From contig PUNR01000178.1 in the NCBI GenBank assembly GCA_003551805.1, forward strand, positions 1-19,571: 19,571 nucleotides of DNA. Reading direction: 5' to 3'. Origin of the DNA: Loktanella sp. (GTDB lineage Bacteria > Pseudomonadota > Alphaproteobacteria > Rhodobacterales > Rhodobacteraceae). The stretch's first letter is position 1, and each line of letters begins with the position of its first letter. The translations under genes and the position numbers were made by a program. Of this stretch, positions 8,239 to 14,871 are shown one piece after another. The notes beneath the pieces were generated by a model that searched no databases, had not been told where the DNA came from, and was given only the letters and a program-made list of their open reading frames with translations.

Positions 8239-8285
8239 CCAAGTCTTGGCAGGGATGGATAGCATCGGCGAAAGTGTTATCCATC
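8239..8285. promoter_or_regulatory. Inverted repeats in the DUF2125/SDR divergent control region
   Basis: Within the 117-bp divergent gap (8195-8311) there is a perfect 8-bp inverted repeat, GATGGATA (8254-8261) and TATCCATC (8278-8285), separated by 16 bp, and a perfect CCAAG-T-CTTGG palindrome (8239-8249). The 24-bp centre-to-centre spacing of the repeat puts both arms on similar DNA faces, as for a dimeric regulator, but no regulator gene is adjacent. I found no convincing -35/-10 pair. Confidence 0.35.
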
Positions 8286-8311
8286 TGTGTCTCGAACCGA
8301 AAGGGATTGGT

Positions 8312-9070
8312 ATGAAAAATATTGATATGACGGGCAAAACGGTTCTTATCACGGGCGCAAGCCGCGGGATTGGCGAATCCGCTGCGCGGGAATTCGCGAA
8401 TGCAGGTGCAAATGTGGCCCTGATTGCCCGCAGTACCGATGATATCGCCCGTATCGCAGGTGAAATTGGCCCAAAGGCGCTGGCGATTCCCTGTGACGTG
8501 TCGCGCTATGTTCAGGTCGAACAGGCCGTCGCCGCTACTGCCGAAACCTTTGGCGGGCTTGATGTGATGATTAATAACGCCGGTATCGTCGATCCGATGG
8601 GCCCCTTCGCCGAACTGGACCCGGACGAATGGGCGCGCACGTTGGATATCAACCTCAAAGGTGTGATGCACGGGATGCGCGCCGTGATCCCCGGCATGAT
8701 GTCACAAGGACACGGCACGATCCTGAACATTTCGTCTGGTGCGGCACATAACCCTGTGGAAGGCTGGACCGCTTACTGCGCATCCAAGGCTGGCGCCTAT
8801 ATGCTGACACGCACTGCTGATCTGGAATGCCGCGACAAGGGGCTGCGGATCATGGGTTTGTCACCCGGTACCGTGGCCACGCAAATGCAGCGCGAAATCA
8901 AGGATTCAGGTGTCAGCCCGGTCAGCCAGCTGGATTGGTCGGTGCATATTCCGCCTGAATGGCCAGCGCGCGCGCTGGTCTGGATGTGCACGCCCGCTGC
9001 TGACGCCTATATGGGGCAGGACATCAGCCTGCGTGATGCGGATATCCGCAAGATGGTCGGCCTTGAATGA
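8312..9070 (+). CDS. SDR-family short-chain dehydrogenase/reductase
   Basis: A 252-residue classical SDR oxidoreductase, normal in length. It shows the Rossmann motif TGASRGIG (14-21), NNAG (88-91), and the catalytic Ser at 141/142 with Y155-x3-K159 (YCASK); CDV near 61-63 binds adenine in this family. Cofactor choice is not certain: an Arg at residue 40 after the second strand (ALIAR) favours NADP(H). The substrate is unknown; the coupled crotonase-like gene suggests an acyl-CoA or related beta-hydroxy/keto substrate. I chose ATG 8312 rather than the upstream ATG at 8246, because AAAGGGATTGGT precedes it and the protein then starts with the usual NIDMTGKTVLITGA. Its stop overlaps the next start (ATGA, 9067-9070). 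Confidence 0.93.
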   Translation: MKNIDMTGKTVLITGASRGIGESAAREFANAGANVALIARSTDDIARIAGEIGPKALAIPCDVSRYVQVEQAVAATAETFGGLDVMINNAGIVDPMGPFAELDPDEWARTLDINLKGVMHGMRAVIPGMMSQGHGTILNISSGAAHNPVEGWTAYCASKAGAYMLTRTADLECRDKGLRIMGLSPGTVATQMQREIKDSGVSPVSQLDWSVHIPPEWPARALVWMCTPAADAYMGQDISLRDADIRKMVGLE

Positions 9071-9681
9071 TCAGATGTGACAGGGACGGCGACAGCCTTG
9101 TGGTGACCATCGACCGCCCTGACAAGGCGGGCGCGTTGACGCATGACATGCTGCGGGAATTGGCCGATATCGCGCAGGACGCGCGCGATGCAAAATTGCT
9201 GGTATTGACCGGCACCGGAAAGGTGTTCAGCGCCGGTGCCGACCTTGATGCGGCCCGCGCGGGCCTAGCGGTCGATCCTGTCTGGGAACGTCTGTCTGGT
9301 GCGATTGTCGCCTGTCAGGGTCTTACGATTGCCGCTCTGAACGGCACAGCGGCTGGGGGCGCTTTGGGCATGGTGTTGGCCTGCGACCTGCGCATCGCTG
9401 TAGCCCAAACACGGTTTTTCTATCCGGTGATGAAACTGGGGTTTCTGCCACAGCCGTCCGACCCGCCGCGTCTGGTGCAGTTGATCGGGCCTGCGCGTGC
9501 CAAGATGATCTTGATGGCAGGTCAAAAGATTGACGCGCAAACCGCTTTGGCGTGGGGCCTGTTGGACCAGATCGTGCCGGATGACACCCTGCTGGAAACG
9601 GCCCGTGAGCTGGGGCAGGATGTCTTTGCGGCCACCCCCGTCCATGCAGCGGCCATCAAGCGGATGATCTGCCCTTCATGA
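9067..9681 (+). CDS. Short crotonase-superfamily (enoyl-CoA hydratase/isomerase-like) protein
   Basis: A 204-residue crotonase-fold protein, shorter than the usual 255-260, with the C-terminal trimerisation helices apparently reduced. The CoA oxyanion-hole elements are present: FSAGADL (54-60) and NGTAAGGALGMVLACD (92-107). By eye alignment to rat enoyl-CoA hydratase, the two catalytic glutamates are absent: the PEI position reads PVM (Val121), and the second Glu position is about Met147. It is therefore probably not a hydratase; an isomerase, hydrolase, decarboxylase or non-catalytic role is possible. It is translationally coupled to the SDR gene upstream (ATGA overlap) and the flavoprotein gene downstream (ATGA, 9678-9681). 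Confidence 0.88.
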   Translation: MIRCDRDGDSLVVTIDRPDKAGALTHDMLRELADIAQDARDAKLLVLTGTGKVFSAGADLDAARAGLAVDPVWERLSGAIVACQGLTIAALNGTAAGGALGMVLACDLRIAVAQTRFFYPVMKLGFLPQPSDPPRLVQLIGPARAKMILMAGQKIDAQTALAWGLLDQIVPDDTLLETARELGQDVFAATPVHAAAIKRMICPS

Positions 9682-10838
9682 CCGATATCATGGTGATCGG
9701 CGCAGGCCCCGCCGGTCTGATGGCAGCCGAGGTTGCAGCGGCGCAGGGCCTGACAGTCACGGTTGCGGATGCCATGCCGTCGGTGGGGCGCAAGTTTCTG
9801 ATGGCAGGCAAATCCGGACTGAACCTGACGAAAAACGAACCTCTTGACGCCTATCTTGCGGCTTTTGGCCCATTACCCGACGGGTTGCGCACGACCCTAT
9901 CCGTCTTTGGCCCTCAAGAGCTGATGCAATGGGCCCAAGGGCTGGGCCAGCCATTGTTCACTGGATCGACCGGACGGGTTTTTCCGCAGGCAATGAAAGC
10001 ATCGCCCTTGCTGCGGGCTTGGCTGGCGCGGCTTGGTGCGGCGGGTGTGACATTGCGCACACGCTGGCGTTGGGCGGGGTGGCAGGGCGAGGCACTGGTC
10101 TTTGACACACCGCAAGGCAGGCAATTGATCACGCCGAAAGCCACTGTGCTGGCGCTGGGCGGGGCAAGCTGGGCGCGTCTGGGTTCTGACGGGGTGTGGG
10201 CGCAATATCTGCCGGACGTCGTCGCGCCGTTTGCGCCTGCAAATATGGGCTTTGTTGTGGATTGGTCGGCGCATATGGCCAAACACCTTGGCGCGCCGGT
10301 CAAGGCCGTAGCGATGTCGGCAGGGGCGGTCACGACACGGGGCGAATGTATCATCTCGGCGCGGGGGATCGAAGGTGGCGGCATTTATGCGTTGTCTCGC
10401 GCAATGCGCAACGGTGCGCCCTTGGTGATGGACCTGTTGCCAGATTGGACCTTGGCGCAAATCCGTGCCGCATTGGTCAGGCCACGCGGCAAGGCCAGCC
10501 TGACGAACCACCTGCGCAAGGTGCTTCGGCTGGACCCTGTTCGTCTTGCGTTGCTGGCTGAATTTGGCCTGCCGTTTCCCGATGATCTGGCCCCACTTAT
10601 CAAGGCGCTGCCGGTCCACCATCAAGGCCCGCGCCCGTTGGACGAAGCGATCTCAACGGCAGGCGGTGTGCGTCTGGATGCACTGACCGATGACCTGATG
10701 CTGCGCGCGCGCGCGGGTGTGTTTTGCGCCGGTGAAATGCTGGATTGGGAAGCGCCGACAGGCGGTTATCTGATCTCGGGGTGCATGGCGACAGGGCTAA
10801 GGGCGGGGCACGCTGCAGCGGATTACGCAAAAGCGTGA
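9678..10838 (+). CDS. HI0933/BaiN-type FAD-dependent flavoprotein (TIGR03862-like)
   Basis: A 386-residue NAD(P)/FAD-dependent oxidoreductase of the HI0933 family. The N-terminus holds the dinucleotide-binding motif GAGPAGLMAAEVAAAQG (8-24), followed by the family signature GRKFLMAGKSGLNLTKNEP. The C-terminus has the typical second FAD motif: STAGGVRLDALTDDLM, VFCAGEMLDWEAPTGGY and SGCMATGLRAGHAAA. The reaction of this subfamily is not established; the related BaiN reduces bile-acid intermediates. It starts in the ATGA overlap with the crotonase-like gene, making it the third gene of a coupled plus-strand operon. No clear terminator follows the stop. Confidence 0.92.
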   Translation: MTDIMVIGAGPAGLMAAEVAAAQGLTVTVADAMPSVGRKFLMAGKSGLNLTKNEPLDAYLAAFGPLPDGLRTTLSVFGPQELMQWAQGLGQPLFTGSTGRVFPQAMKASPLLRAWLARLGAAGVTLRTRWRWAGWQGEALVFDTPQGRQLITPKATVLALGGASWARLGSDGVWAQYLPDVVAPFAPANMGFVVDWSAHMAKHLGAPVKAVAMSAGAVTTRGECIISARGIEGGGIYALSRAMRNGAPLVMDLLPDWTLAQIRAALVRPRGKASLTNHLRKVLRLDPVRLALLAEFGLPFPDDLAPLIKALPVHHQGPRPLDEAISTAGGVRLDALTDDLMLRARAGVFCAGEMLDWEAPTGGYLISGCMATGLRAGHAAADYAKA

Positions 10839-11238
10839 TGCGGTGGGCCAAAGACCATCGTTTCAGTCCTTGAAATAACGTACTGAAGCCCTGATTTCAC
10901 TGTGGATCACCCTCAGATTTCGGGCAGAGTGTTGCAATGTAGCATCGCTTCGACGGCGTCTGATCGGTTTGGAAAGGGTGATTGTGCCTTTGCAACCAGT
11001 AGGTTTGAGGGCGCTGCTAGCGCCGAACTGCTTAAATTTGCTAACGTTTATTGGGAAAACCCTGTCGCGTAGATTCAGCCCCGTCCGAAAGCTGTTTTTT
11101 CGTACACGAGCACCCTGCAAATTATCAGTTTTCGATCGTTGCAAGGACTCTTGGTTTTTTCTCAAGGTGCTGATCTAAGGGAAAAATGTGGACGTCCGCT
11201 TCGCGGCAAACCACCCGTGCATTAATTGGAGTACCGAC
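10839..11238. other. 400-bp gene-free region, visibly more AT-rich than its neighbours
   Basis: No open frame here resembles a protein; the 69- and 100-codon frames on the two strands have no recognisable family or ribosome-binding support. Visible structures are a perfect 6-bp stem-loop GGCGCT-GCT-AGCGCC (11010-11024) without a T-run, an inverted TTCAGT/ACTGAA pair (10862-10867 and 10882-10887), three TTGCAA palindromes (10932, 10990, 11139), and two T6 tracts (11095-11100, 11155-11160) each preceded by only a 4-bp stem. The region probably contains the promoter and 5' leader of the small gene at 11239. A small RNA is possible but not demonstrated. Confidence 0.5.
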
Positions 11239-11442
11239 ATGCGCCTTACAACTACTCTCGCTGCATCCGCAGTTATCGCTGTTTCCGCTGTTTCCGCAAA
11301 CGCAGGCAGCCTGGCCCCAACAACCATGGAAGCTCCTGTGGCTGTTGCACCAGCGCCAGCGCCAGCCGGTTCTTCCATCAACCCAGCGTTCATCGTTGTT
11401 GGTGTTCTGGCCGCTCTGCTGATCGCAGCTGCTGCTGACTAA
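11239..11442 (+). CDS. Small secreted/membrane peptide, 67 residues
   Basis: A 67-residue protein with a signal peptide (hydrophobic core at 6-20, likely cleavage after ANA at 20-22), a Pro/Ala-rich linker (APVAVAPAPAPAGSS, 32-46) and a C-terminal hydrophobic segment (51-66) ending in Asp. The mature product would be about 45 residues, with one membrane helix. I recall similar short Rhodobacterales proteins of unknown function; I cannot name a family. The start at 11239 has GGAG eight bases upstream. An in-frame ATG at 11188 would spoil the signal peptide. Codon choice (GCT, GTT, CCA) differs from neighbouring genes. A strong terminator follows at once, so it is a single-gene unit. Confidence 0.8.
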   Translation: MRLTTTLAASAVIAVSAVSANAGSLAPTTMEAPVAVAPAPAPAGSSINPAFIVVGVLAALLIAAAAD

Positions 11443-11450
11443 TTTCTGAC

Positions 11451-11468
11451 CTTGGCCGCAAGGCCGGG
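11451..11468 (+). other. GNRA-type tetraloop hairpin after the small peptide gene
   Basis: CTTGGCC-GCAA-GGCCGGG forms a 7-bp stem (four G-C pairs next to the loop, then two G-T pairs and one C-G) closed by a GCAA tetraloop, starting 9 nt after the stop codon. With the terminator that follows, it would give the short transcript a double-hairpin 3' end. Confidence 0.5.
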
Positions 11469-11475
11469 ATCAGGG

Positions 11476-11509
11476 AAAGGCAGACCTTCGGGTCTGCCTT
11501 TTTCGTTTT
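11476..11509 (+). terminator. Strong intrinsic terminator of the small peptide gene
   Basis: A perfect 11-bp stem (11476-11486 with 11491-11501) around a UUCG tetraloop, running into a TTT/TTCGTTTT tract. This is a textbook Rho-independent terminator on the plus strand. It also lies 6 nt beyond the stop of the convergent cation-efflux gene and might act weakly in that direction (TTTCCC follows it there). Confidence 0.93.
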
Positions 11510-11515
11510 GCGACC

Positions 11516-12442
11516 TCAGTTTGCGCGCGCAGGATCGGTAGTAAAAGCGATCGTCAGCCAGCGGTGGCGCGGATCACCACTGATTGCGGTGCCGATCCGG
11601 TCGCGCAGGGCATCCCACTCTTCCAATGCCCGGGGTGGCTGGTCTTTGGGGACGATGAAATACAGCTCGATCTGCGTGCCGCGACCGGCGCGGGCAACAT
11701 AGGCGCGGTGACCGGAAAAGGATTGCTCGGTCGTGACAGTTTCCGCGACGCGTTCGACTTCGCTCAGCAGATCGTCTGGGGTGATTTGCAACACCTCTGC
11801 GGCGGCCTTGCGCAGCGTGCCGATCGGAATGGGTAACAGCGCGAGACCGACCAGCAGCAGCACCAGCGGATCGACATAGGGCTGCAGCCAGGCATACCCC
11901 GTGCCGTCCAGCGCAAAACCGATTGCGAAAGCGATCAGCAGTGACAACGTGACACCGCCTGCCATGACCCAGCCATGTACATCCATGCGGACAAAGTCGG
12001 ATTTGATCTGCCGATTGGCGCGGTGTTCATACCATCCCATCACGATGCTGATGATTACCACGACGGCGGCATAGACCATCGCAGGCCCGAAATCCATGCT
12101 GCGCCCGCCAGCGAAAAGGCTCATGACCGCGCTGAAGATGGCGTAGGTCGTCACCGCCAGCAGGATCGTCGCGTTCAGCAGCAGCACCAAGGGTTCCAGA
12201 TGCCAGAACCCCGTGCTGAATTGGCGGTGCAATCGTTCGGGCAGTCCATCCGCGACGGTCGCCCGCGCGATCAGGCGGGCAACGATCAGAGACAGGATCG
12301 TCATGGCCGCATCGACCAATGAAAAGACGCCATCGAACAGGATAGCAAACGACCCCGACACGATACCAAAGGCGATCCCAAGACAGGCGACCATCATGAT
12401 GGCGACCAAGGATCGTTTGAGTATCGTCTCTTCGTTGGGCAT
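11516..12442 (-). CDS. Cation diffusion facilitator-like transporter (COG3965-type)
   Basis: A 308-residue inner-membrane protein with about six transmembrane helices (roughly 11-30, 40-56, 82-104, 120-136, 157-177, 188-206) and a soluble C-terminal domain (about 215-308) with the ferredoxin-like pattern of cation diffusion facilitators. CDF proteins export divalent cations (Zn, Co, Cd, Fe, Mn) in exchange for protons. The usual TM2 site HxxxD or DxxxD reads F40-SLV-D44 here, and the TM5 site HxxxD reads H156-GWV-M160, so the canonical site is incomplete. The substrate is open. GGAA precedes ATG at weak strength. The gene converges on the small peptide gene and its terminator. Confidence 0.85.
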   Translation of the reverse strand: MPNEETILKRSLVAIMMVACLGIAFGIVSGSFAILFDGVFSLVDAAMTILSLIVARLIARATVADGLPERLHRQFSTGFWHLEPLVLLLNATILLAVTTYAIFSAVMSLFAGGRSMDFGPAMVYAAVVVIISIVMGWYEHRANRQIKSDFVRMDVHGWVMAGGVTLSLLIAFAIGFALDGTGYAWLQPYVDPLVLLLVGLALLPIPIGTLRKAAAEVLQITPDDLLSEVERVAETVTTEQSFSGHRAYVARAGRGTQIELYFIVPKDQPPRALEEWDALRDRIGTAISGDPRHRWLTIAFTTDPARAN

Positions 12443-12475
12443 GTCGGTTATTCCGGACAGGTGAACGGGTCACGC

Positions 12476-12505
12476 AAATTACCCGCCGATCCTATTGGCG
12501 GTCAA
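12476..12505 (-). promoter_or_regulatory. Candidate promoter of the cation-efflux gene
   Basis: On the minus strand, TTGACC (12500-12505) is followed after 18 bp by TAATTT (12476-12481), about 35 bp before the ATG at 12442. The -35 box matches 5 of 6 consensus positions and the -10 only about 3, so this is a weak call. Confidence 0.3.
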
Positions 12506-12528
12506 CACTGGTGCCGGATTTGGCGTTT

Positions 12529-12555
12529 GGACCGGGCAGATGATCTGCCCGGTCC
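12529..12555 (-). terminator. Long hairpin just after katG
   Basis: A perfect 12-bp inverted repeat, GGACCGGGCAGA (12529-12540) and its complement (12544-12555), around 3 nt, 9 bp beyond the katG stop. The minus-strand transcript continues with AAACGCC rather than U's, so this is either a non-canonical terminator or a 3' stabilising structure. Confidence 0.6.
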
Positions 12556-12564
12556 TGACTTGCT

Positions 12565-14745
12565 TTACGCGACCAGATCGTAACGGTCTGCGTTCATCAC
12601 CTTGGTCCATGCGCCGACGAAATCGCGCAGGAACTTTTCGTGGTTGTCATCTTGGGCGTAAACCTCGGCATAGGCGCGCAGGATGGAGTTAGAACCAAAG
12701 ACCAGATCGGCGCTTGTGGCAGTCCATTTCACCGCACCTGTTTTACGCTCACGCAGTTCGAACGTGCCGCCTGCGACCGGGTGCCAGCTATAGGCCATGT
12801 CGGTCAGGTTGACGAAGAAGTCCGTCGTCAACTGCCCTTCGCGGTCGGTGAACACACCGTGCTTGGATCCGGCATAGTTTGTGCCCATGACCCGCATGCC
12901 ACCAACCAGTACGGTCATTTCCGGACCGGTCAGACCCAGCAATTGCGCGCGGTCAAGCAGCATGGTTTCGGGGCTGGATTGCACCGCGTCCATGTGCCAG
13001 TTGCGGAAGCCATCCGACGACGGCTCCATCGAGGCAAAGCTTTCACCGTCGGTCTGTTCGTCTGTTGCATCGCCACGGCCGGGTGCGAATGGCACGGTCA
13101 TGGTGTGACCGGCAGCTTTGATCGCCTGTTCGACGCCGACATTTCCCGCCAGCACGATCACATCCGCGATGGATGCGCCATGTTGCGTGGCAATGGGTTC
13201 CAACGCGGCCAGCACTTTCGCCAGACGTGCGGGTTCGTTGCCTTCCCAATCCTTCATCGGGGCCAGACGGATGCGCGCGCCATTGGCACCGCCGCGTTTG
13301 TCTGAGCCGCGGAAAGTGCGGGCGCTGTCCCACGCCGTAGCGATCATTTCCGGTCCGGTCAGGCCACTGGCGGCAATCGCGGATTTGACGGCTTCGACGT
13401 CATAACCGGTTGTGCCTGCAGGTACTGGGTCTTGCCAGATCAGGTTTTCGGACGGGACGTCGGGGCCGTAGTAGTTGACCTTGGGGCCCATGTCGCGGTG
13501 GGTCAGCTTGAACCATGCGCGGCTGAACGTGTCGGCGAGATAGGCCGGATCTTTGTGGAAGCGTTCACAAATCTCGCGGTAGATTGGGTCAACCTTCATC
13601 GCCATATCGGCATCGGTCATGATCGGGTTGTGCTTGATGCTTGGATCGGACGCATCGGGCACTTTCAACTCGTCCGGCAGGTTCACGGGTTCCCACTGGA
13701 ACGCACCGGCGCGGGATTTCTTCAGTTCCCATTCAAACCCGAAGAGCAGCTTCAGGTAGCCGTCATCCCATTGCGTCGGGTTCGTGGTCCATGCGCCTTC
13801 CAGCCCCGAGGTATGGGCAGTGTTGGCCTTGCCGTCAAATGCGGGGTTGTCCCAACCGAAACCGGCTGAAGCGACATCGGCACCTTCCGGCGCAACGCCG
13901 ATCACTGTATCGGGCAGGGTGCCGTGGCATTTACCGACGGTGTGACCACCCACAGTCAATGCGGCGGTTTCTTCGTCATTCATTGCCATGCGCAGGAATG
14001 TCATACGGACATATTTCGCTGTCAGCGCGGGATCAGGATTGCCGTTCACACCTTCGGGGTTCACATAGATCAGACCCATGTGTGAGGCAGCCAGCGGGTC
14101 GTACATCGAATTTGCGTTTTCGATGTCTGTCACACGCTCGTTCGTGGGCGCAAGCAGGACGGAATCGCTACCCCAGTTGATGTCTTCTTCAGGTGCCCAG
14201 ATGTCTTCGCGGCCAAAGCCGAAACCAAAGGTTTTCAGACCCATCGAATCGTAGGCAACGGTGCCGGACAGGACGATCAGGTCGGCCCATGACAACGCAT
14301 TGCCGTATTTCTTTTTGATCGGCCACAGCAGGCGGCGTGCCTTATCAAGGCTCGCGTTATCGGGCCACGAATTCAGCGGCGCAAAGCGGATGTTGCCGGT
14401 GCCCGCGCCACCACGTCCGTCGCCAAGGCGGTAGGAGCCGGCTGCGTGCCATGCCAGACGAATGAACAGACCACCGTAATGGCCCCAATCGGCTGGCCAC
14501 CAATCCTGACTGTCGGTCATTAGCGCGTGCACGTCAGCCTTGACGCCTTCGTAATCAAGCGATTTGACCGCTTCGCGGAAGTTGAAATCAGCATCCATCG
14601 GATTGTTGCGCGCACCATGCTGATGCAAAATGTCAAGCTTCAGGCCGTTCGGCCACCATTTCGCGGCATTGCCGTCTTTCACTTCGGCATTGCTGCCGTG
14701 CATCACGGGGCAACCGCCGCTGCGGTTCACATTGTTTCCGTCCAT
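12565..14745 (-). CDS. katG: Catalase-peroxidase KatG
   Basis: A 726-residue haem catalase-peroxidase (normal length about 720-740) that destroys hydrogen peroxide. The distal site is RLAWHAAGSYR, with Arg96, Trp99 and His100. The proximal haem ligand is His268 in VGGHTVGKCHG. The Met-Tyr-Trp cross-link needed for catalase activity is complete: Trp99, Tyr227 (LIYVNPEG) and Met253 (LRMAMNDEE). The duplicated C-terminal half (from about 430) is present and, as usual, lacks the haem site. ATG at 14743-14745 has AAAGGAG at ideal spacing; the frame is open 39 nt upstream but without a better start. There is no signal peptide, so it is cytoplasmic. It diverges from oxyR, its expected activator. Confidence 0.98.
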   Translation of the reverse strand: MDGNNVNRSGGCPVMHGSNAEVKDGNAAKWWPNGLKLDILHQHGARNNPMDADFNFREAVKSLDYEGVKADVHALMTDSQDWWPADWGHYGGLFIRLAWHAAGSYRLGDGRGGAGTGNIRFAPLNSWPDNASLDKARRLLWPIKKKYGNALSWADLIVLSGTVAYDSMGLKTFGFGFGREDIWAPEEDINWGSDSVLLAPTNERVTDIENANSMYDPLAASHMGLIYVNPEGVNGNPDPALTAKYVRMTFLRMAMNDEETAALTVGGHTVGKCHGTLPDTVIGVAPEGADVASAGFGWDNPAFDGKANTAHTSGLEGAWTTNPTQWDDGYLKLLFGFEWELKKSRAGAFQWEPVNLPDELKVPDASDPSIKHNPIMTDADMAMKVDPIYREICERFHKDPAYLADTFSRAWFKLTHRDMGPKVNYYGPDVPSENLIWQDPVPAGTTGYDVEAVKSAIAASGLTGPEMIATAWDSARTFRGSDKRGGANGARIRLAPMKDWEGNEPARLAKVLAALEPIATQHGASIADVIVLAGNVGVEQAIKAAGHTMTVPFAPGRGDATDEQTDGESFASMEPSSDGFRNWHMDAVQSSPETMLLDRAQLLGLTGPEMTVLVGGMRVMGTNYAGSKHGVFTDREGQLTTDFFVNLTDMAYSWHPVAGGTFELRERKTGAVKWTATSADLVFGSNSILRAYAEVYAQDDNHEKFLRDFVGAWTKVMNADRYDLVA

Positions 14746-14797
14746 TATGTTCTCCTTTGTCAGAACAAGCTGCCATGCGGGCATGACAGGTCAATTA

Positions 14798-14826
14798 CAT
14801 ATATCGCCCTACCCCATCTTTGTCAT
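14798..14826 (-). promoter_or_regulatory. Candidate katG promoter
   Basis: On the minus strand, ATGACA (14821-14826; 5 of 6 matches to TTGACA) is followed after exactly 17 bp by TATATG (14798-14803; 4 of 6 matches to TATAAT). Transcription would start about 45 bp before the katG ATG. The AT-rich stretch just upstream of the -35 box is where an activator such as OxyR would bind. Confidence 0.5.
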
Positions 14827-14856
14827 AATTTCCAATTGAATAAATTATATATTCCG

Positions 14857-14871
14857 ATAAGTTTAGATTAT
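14857..14871. promoter_or_regulatory. Candidate OxyR-binding dyad overlapping the oxyR start
   Basis: ATAA-GTTTAGA-TTAT is a perfect ATAA-N7-TTAT dyad and contains the LysR-type T-N11-A core (14858 to 14870). It resembles one ATAG-N7-CTAT half of the E. coli OxyR consensus, with G/C changed to A/T. It lies 30 bp upstream of the candidate katG -35 box and overlaps the oxyR ATG, so it could activate katG and limit oxyR. A second half-site at 22-bp spacing toward katG is not convincing. Confidence 0.4.

Noticed and set aside
8195..8671. In-frame N-terminal extension of the DUF2125 protein by 159 residues
   Set aside because: It runs antisense through the SDR gene, lacks a ribosome-binding site, and would place a perfect signal peptide in the middle of the protein.
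10900..10909. TGTGGATCA resembling a DnaA box
   Set aside because: A single imperfect copy without a cluster or other origin features is expected by chance.
10863..11165. 100-codon minus-strand reading frame (and a 69-codon plus-strand frame at 10969-11178) in the gene-free region
   Set aside because: Composition rich in Arg, Lys and Ser without family resemblance, no ribosome-binding site, and the two frames overlap each other on opposite strands.
12027..12473. Overlapping long frames opposite or beside the cation-efflux gene
   Set aside because: They are shadows of the real gene in other frames with no recognisable domains.
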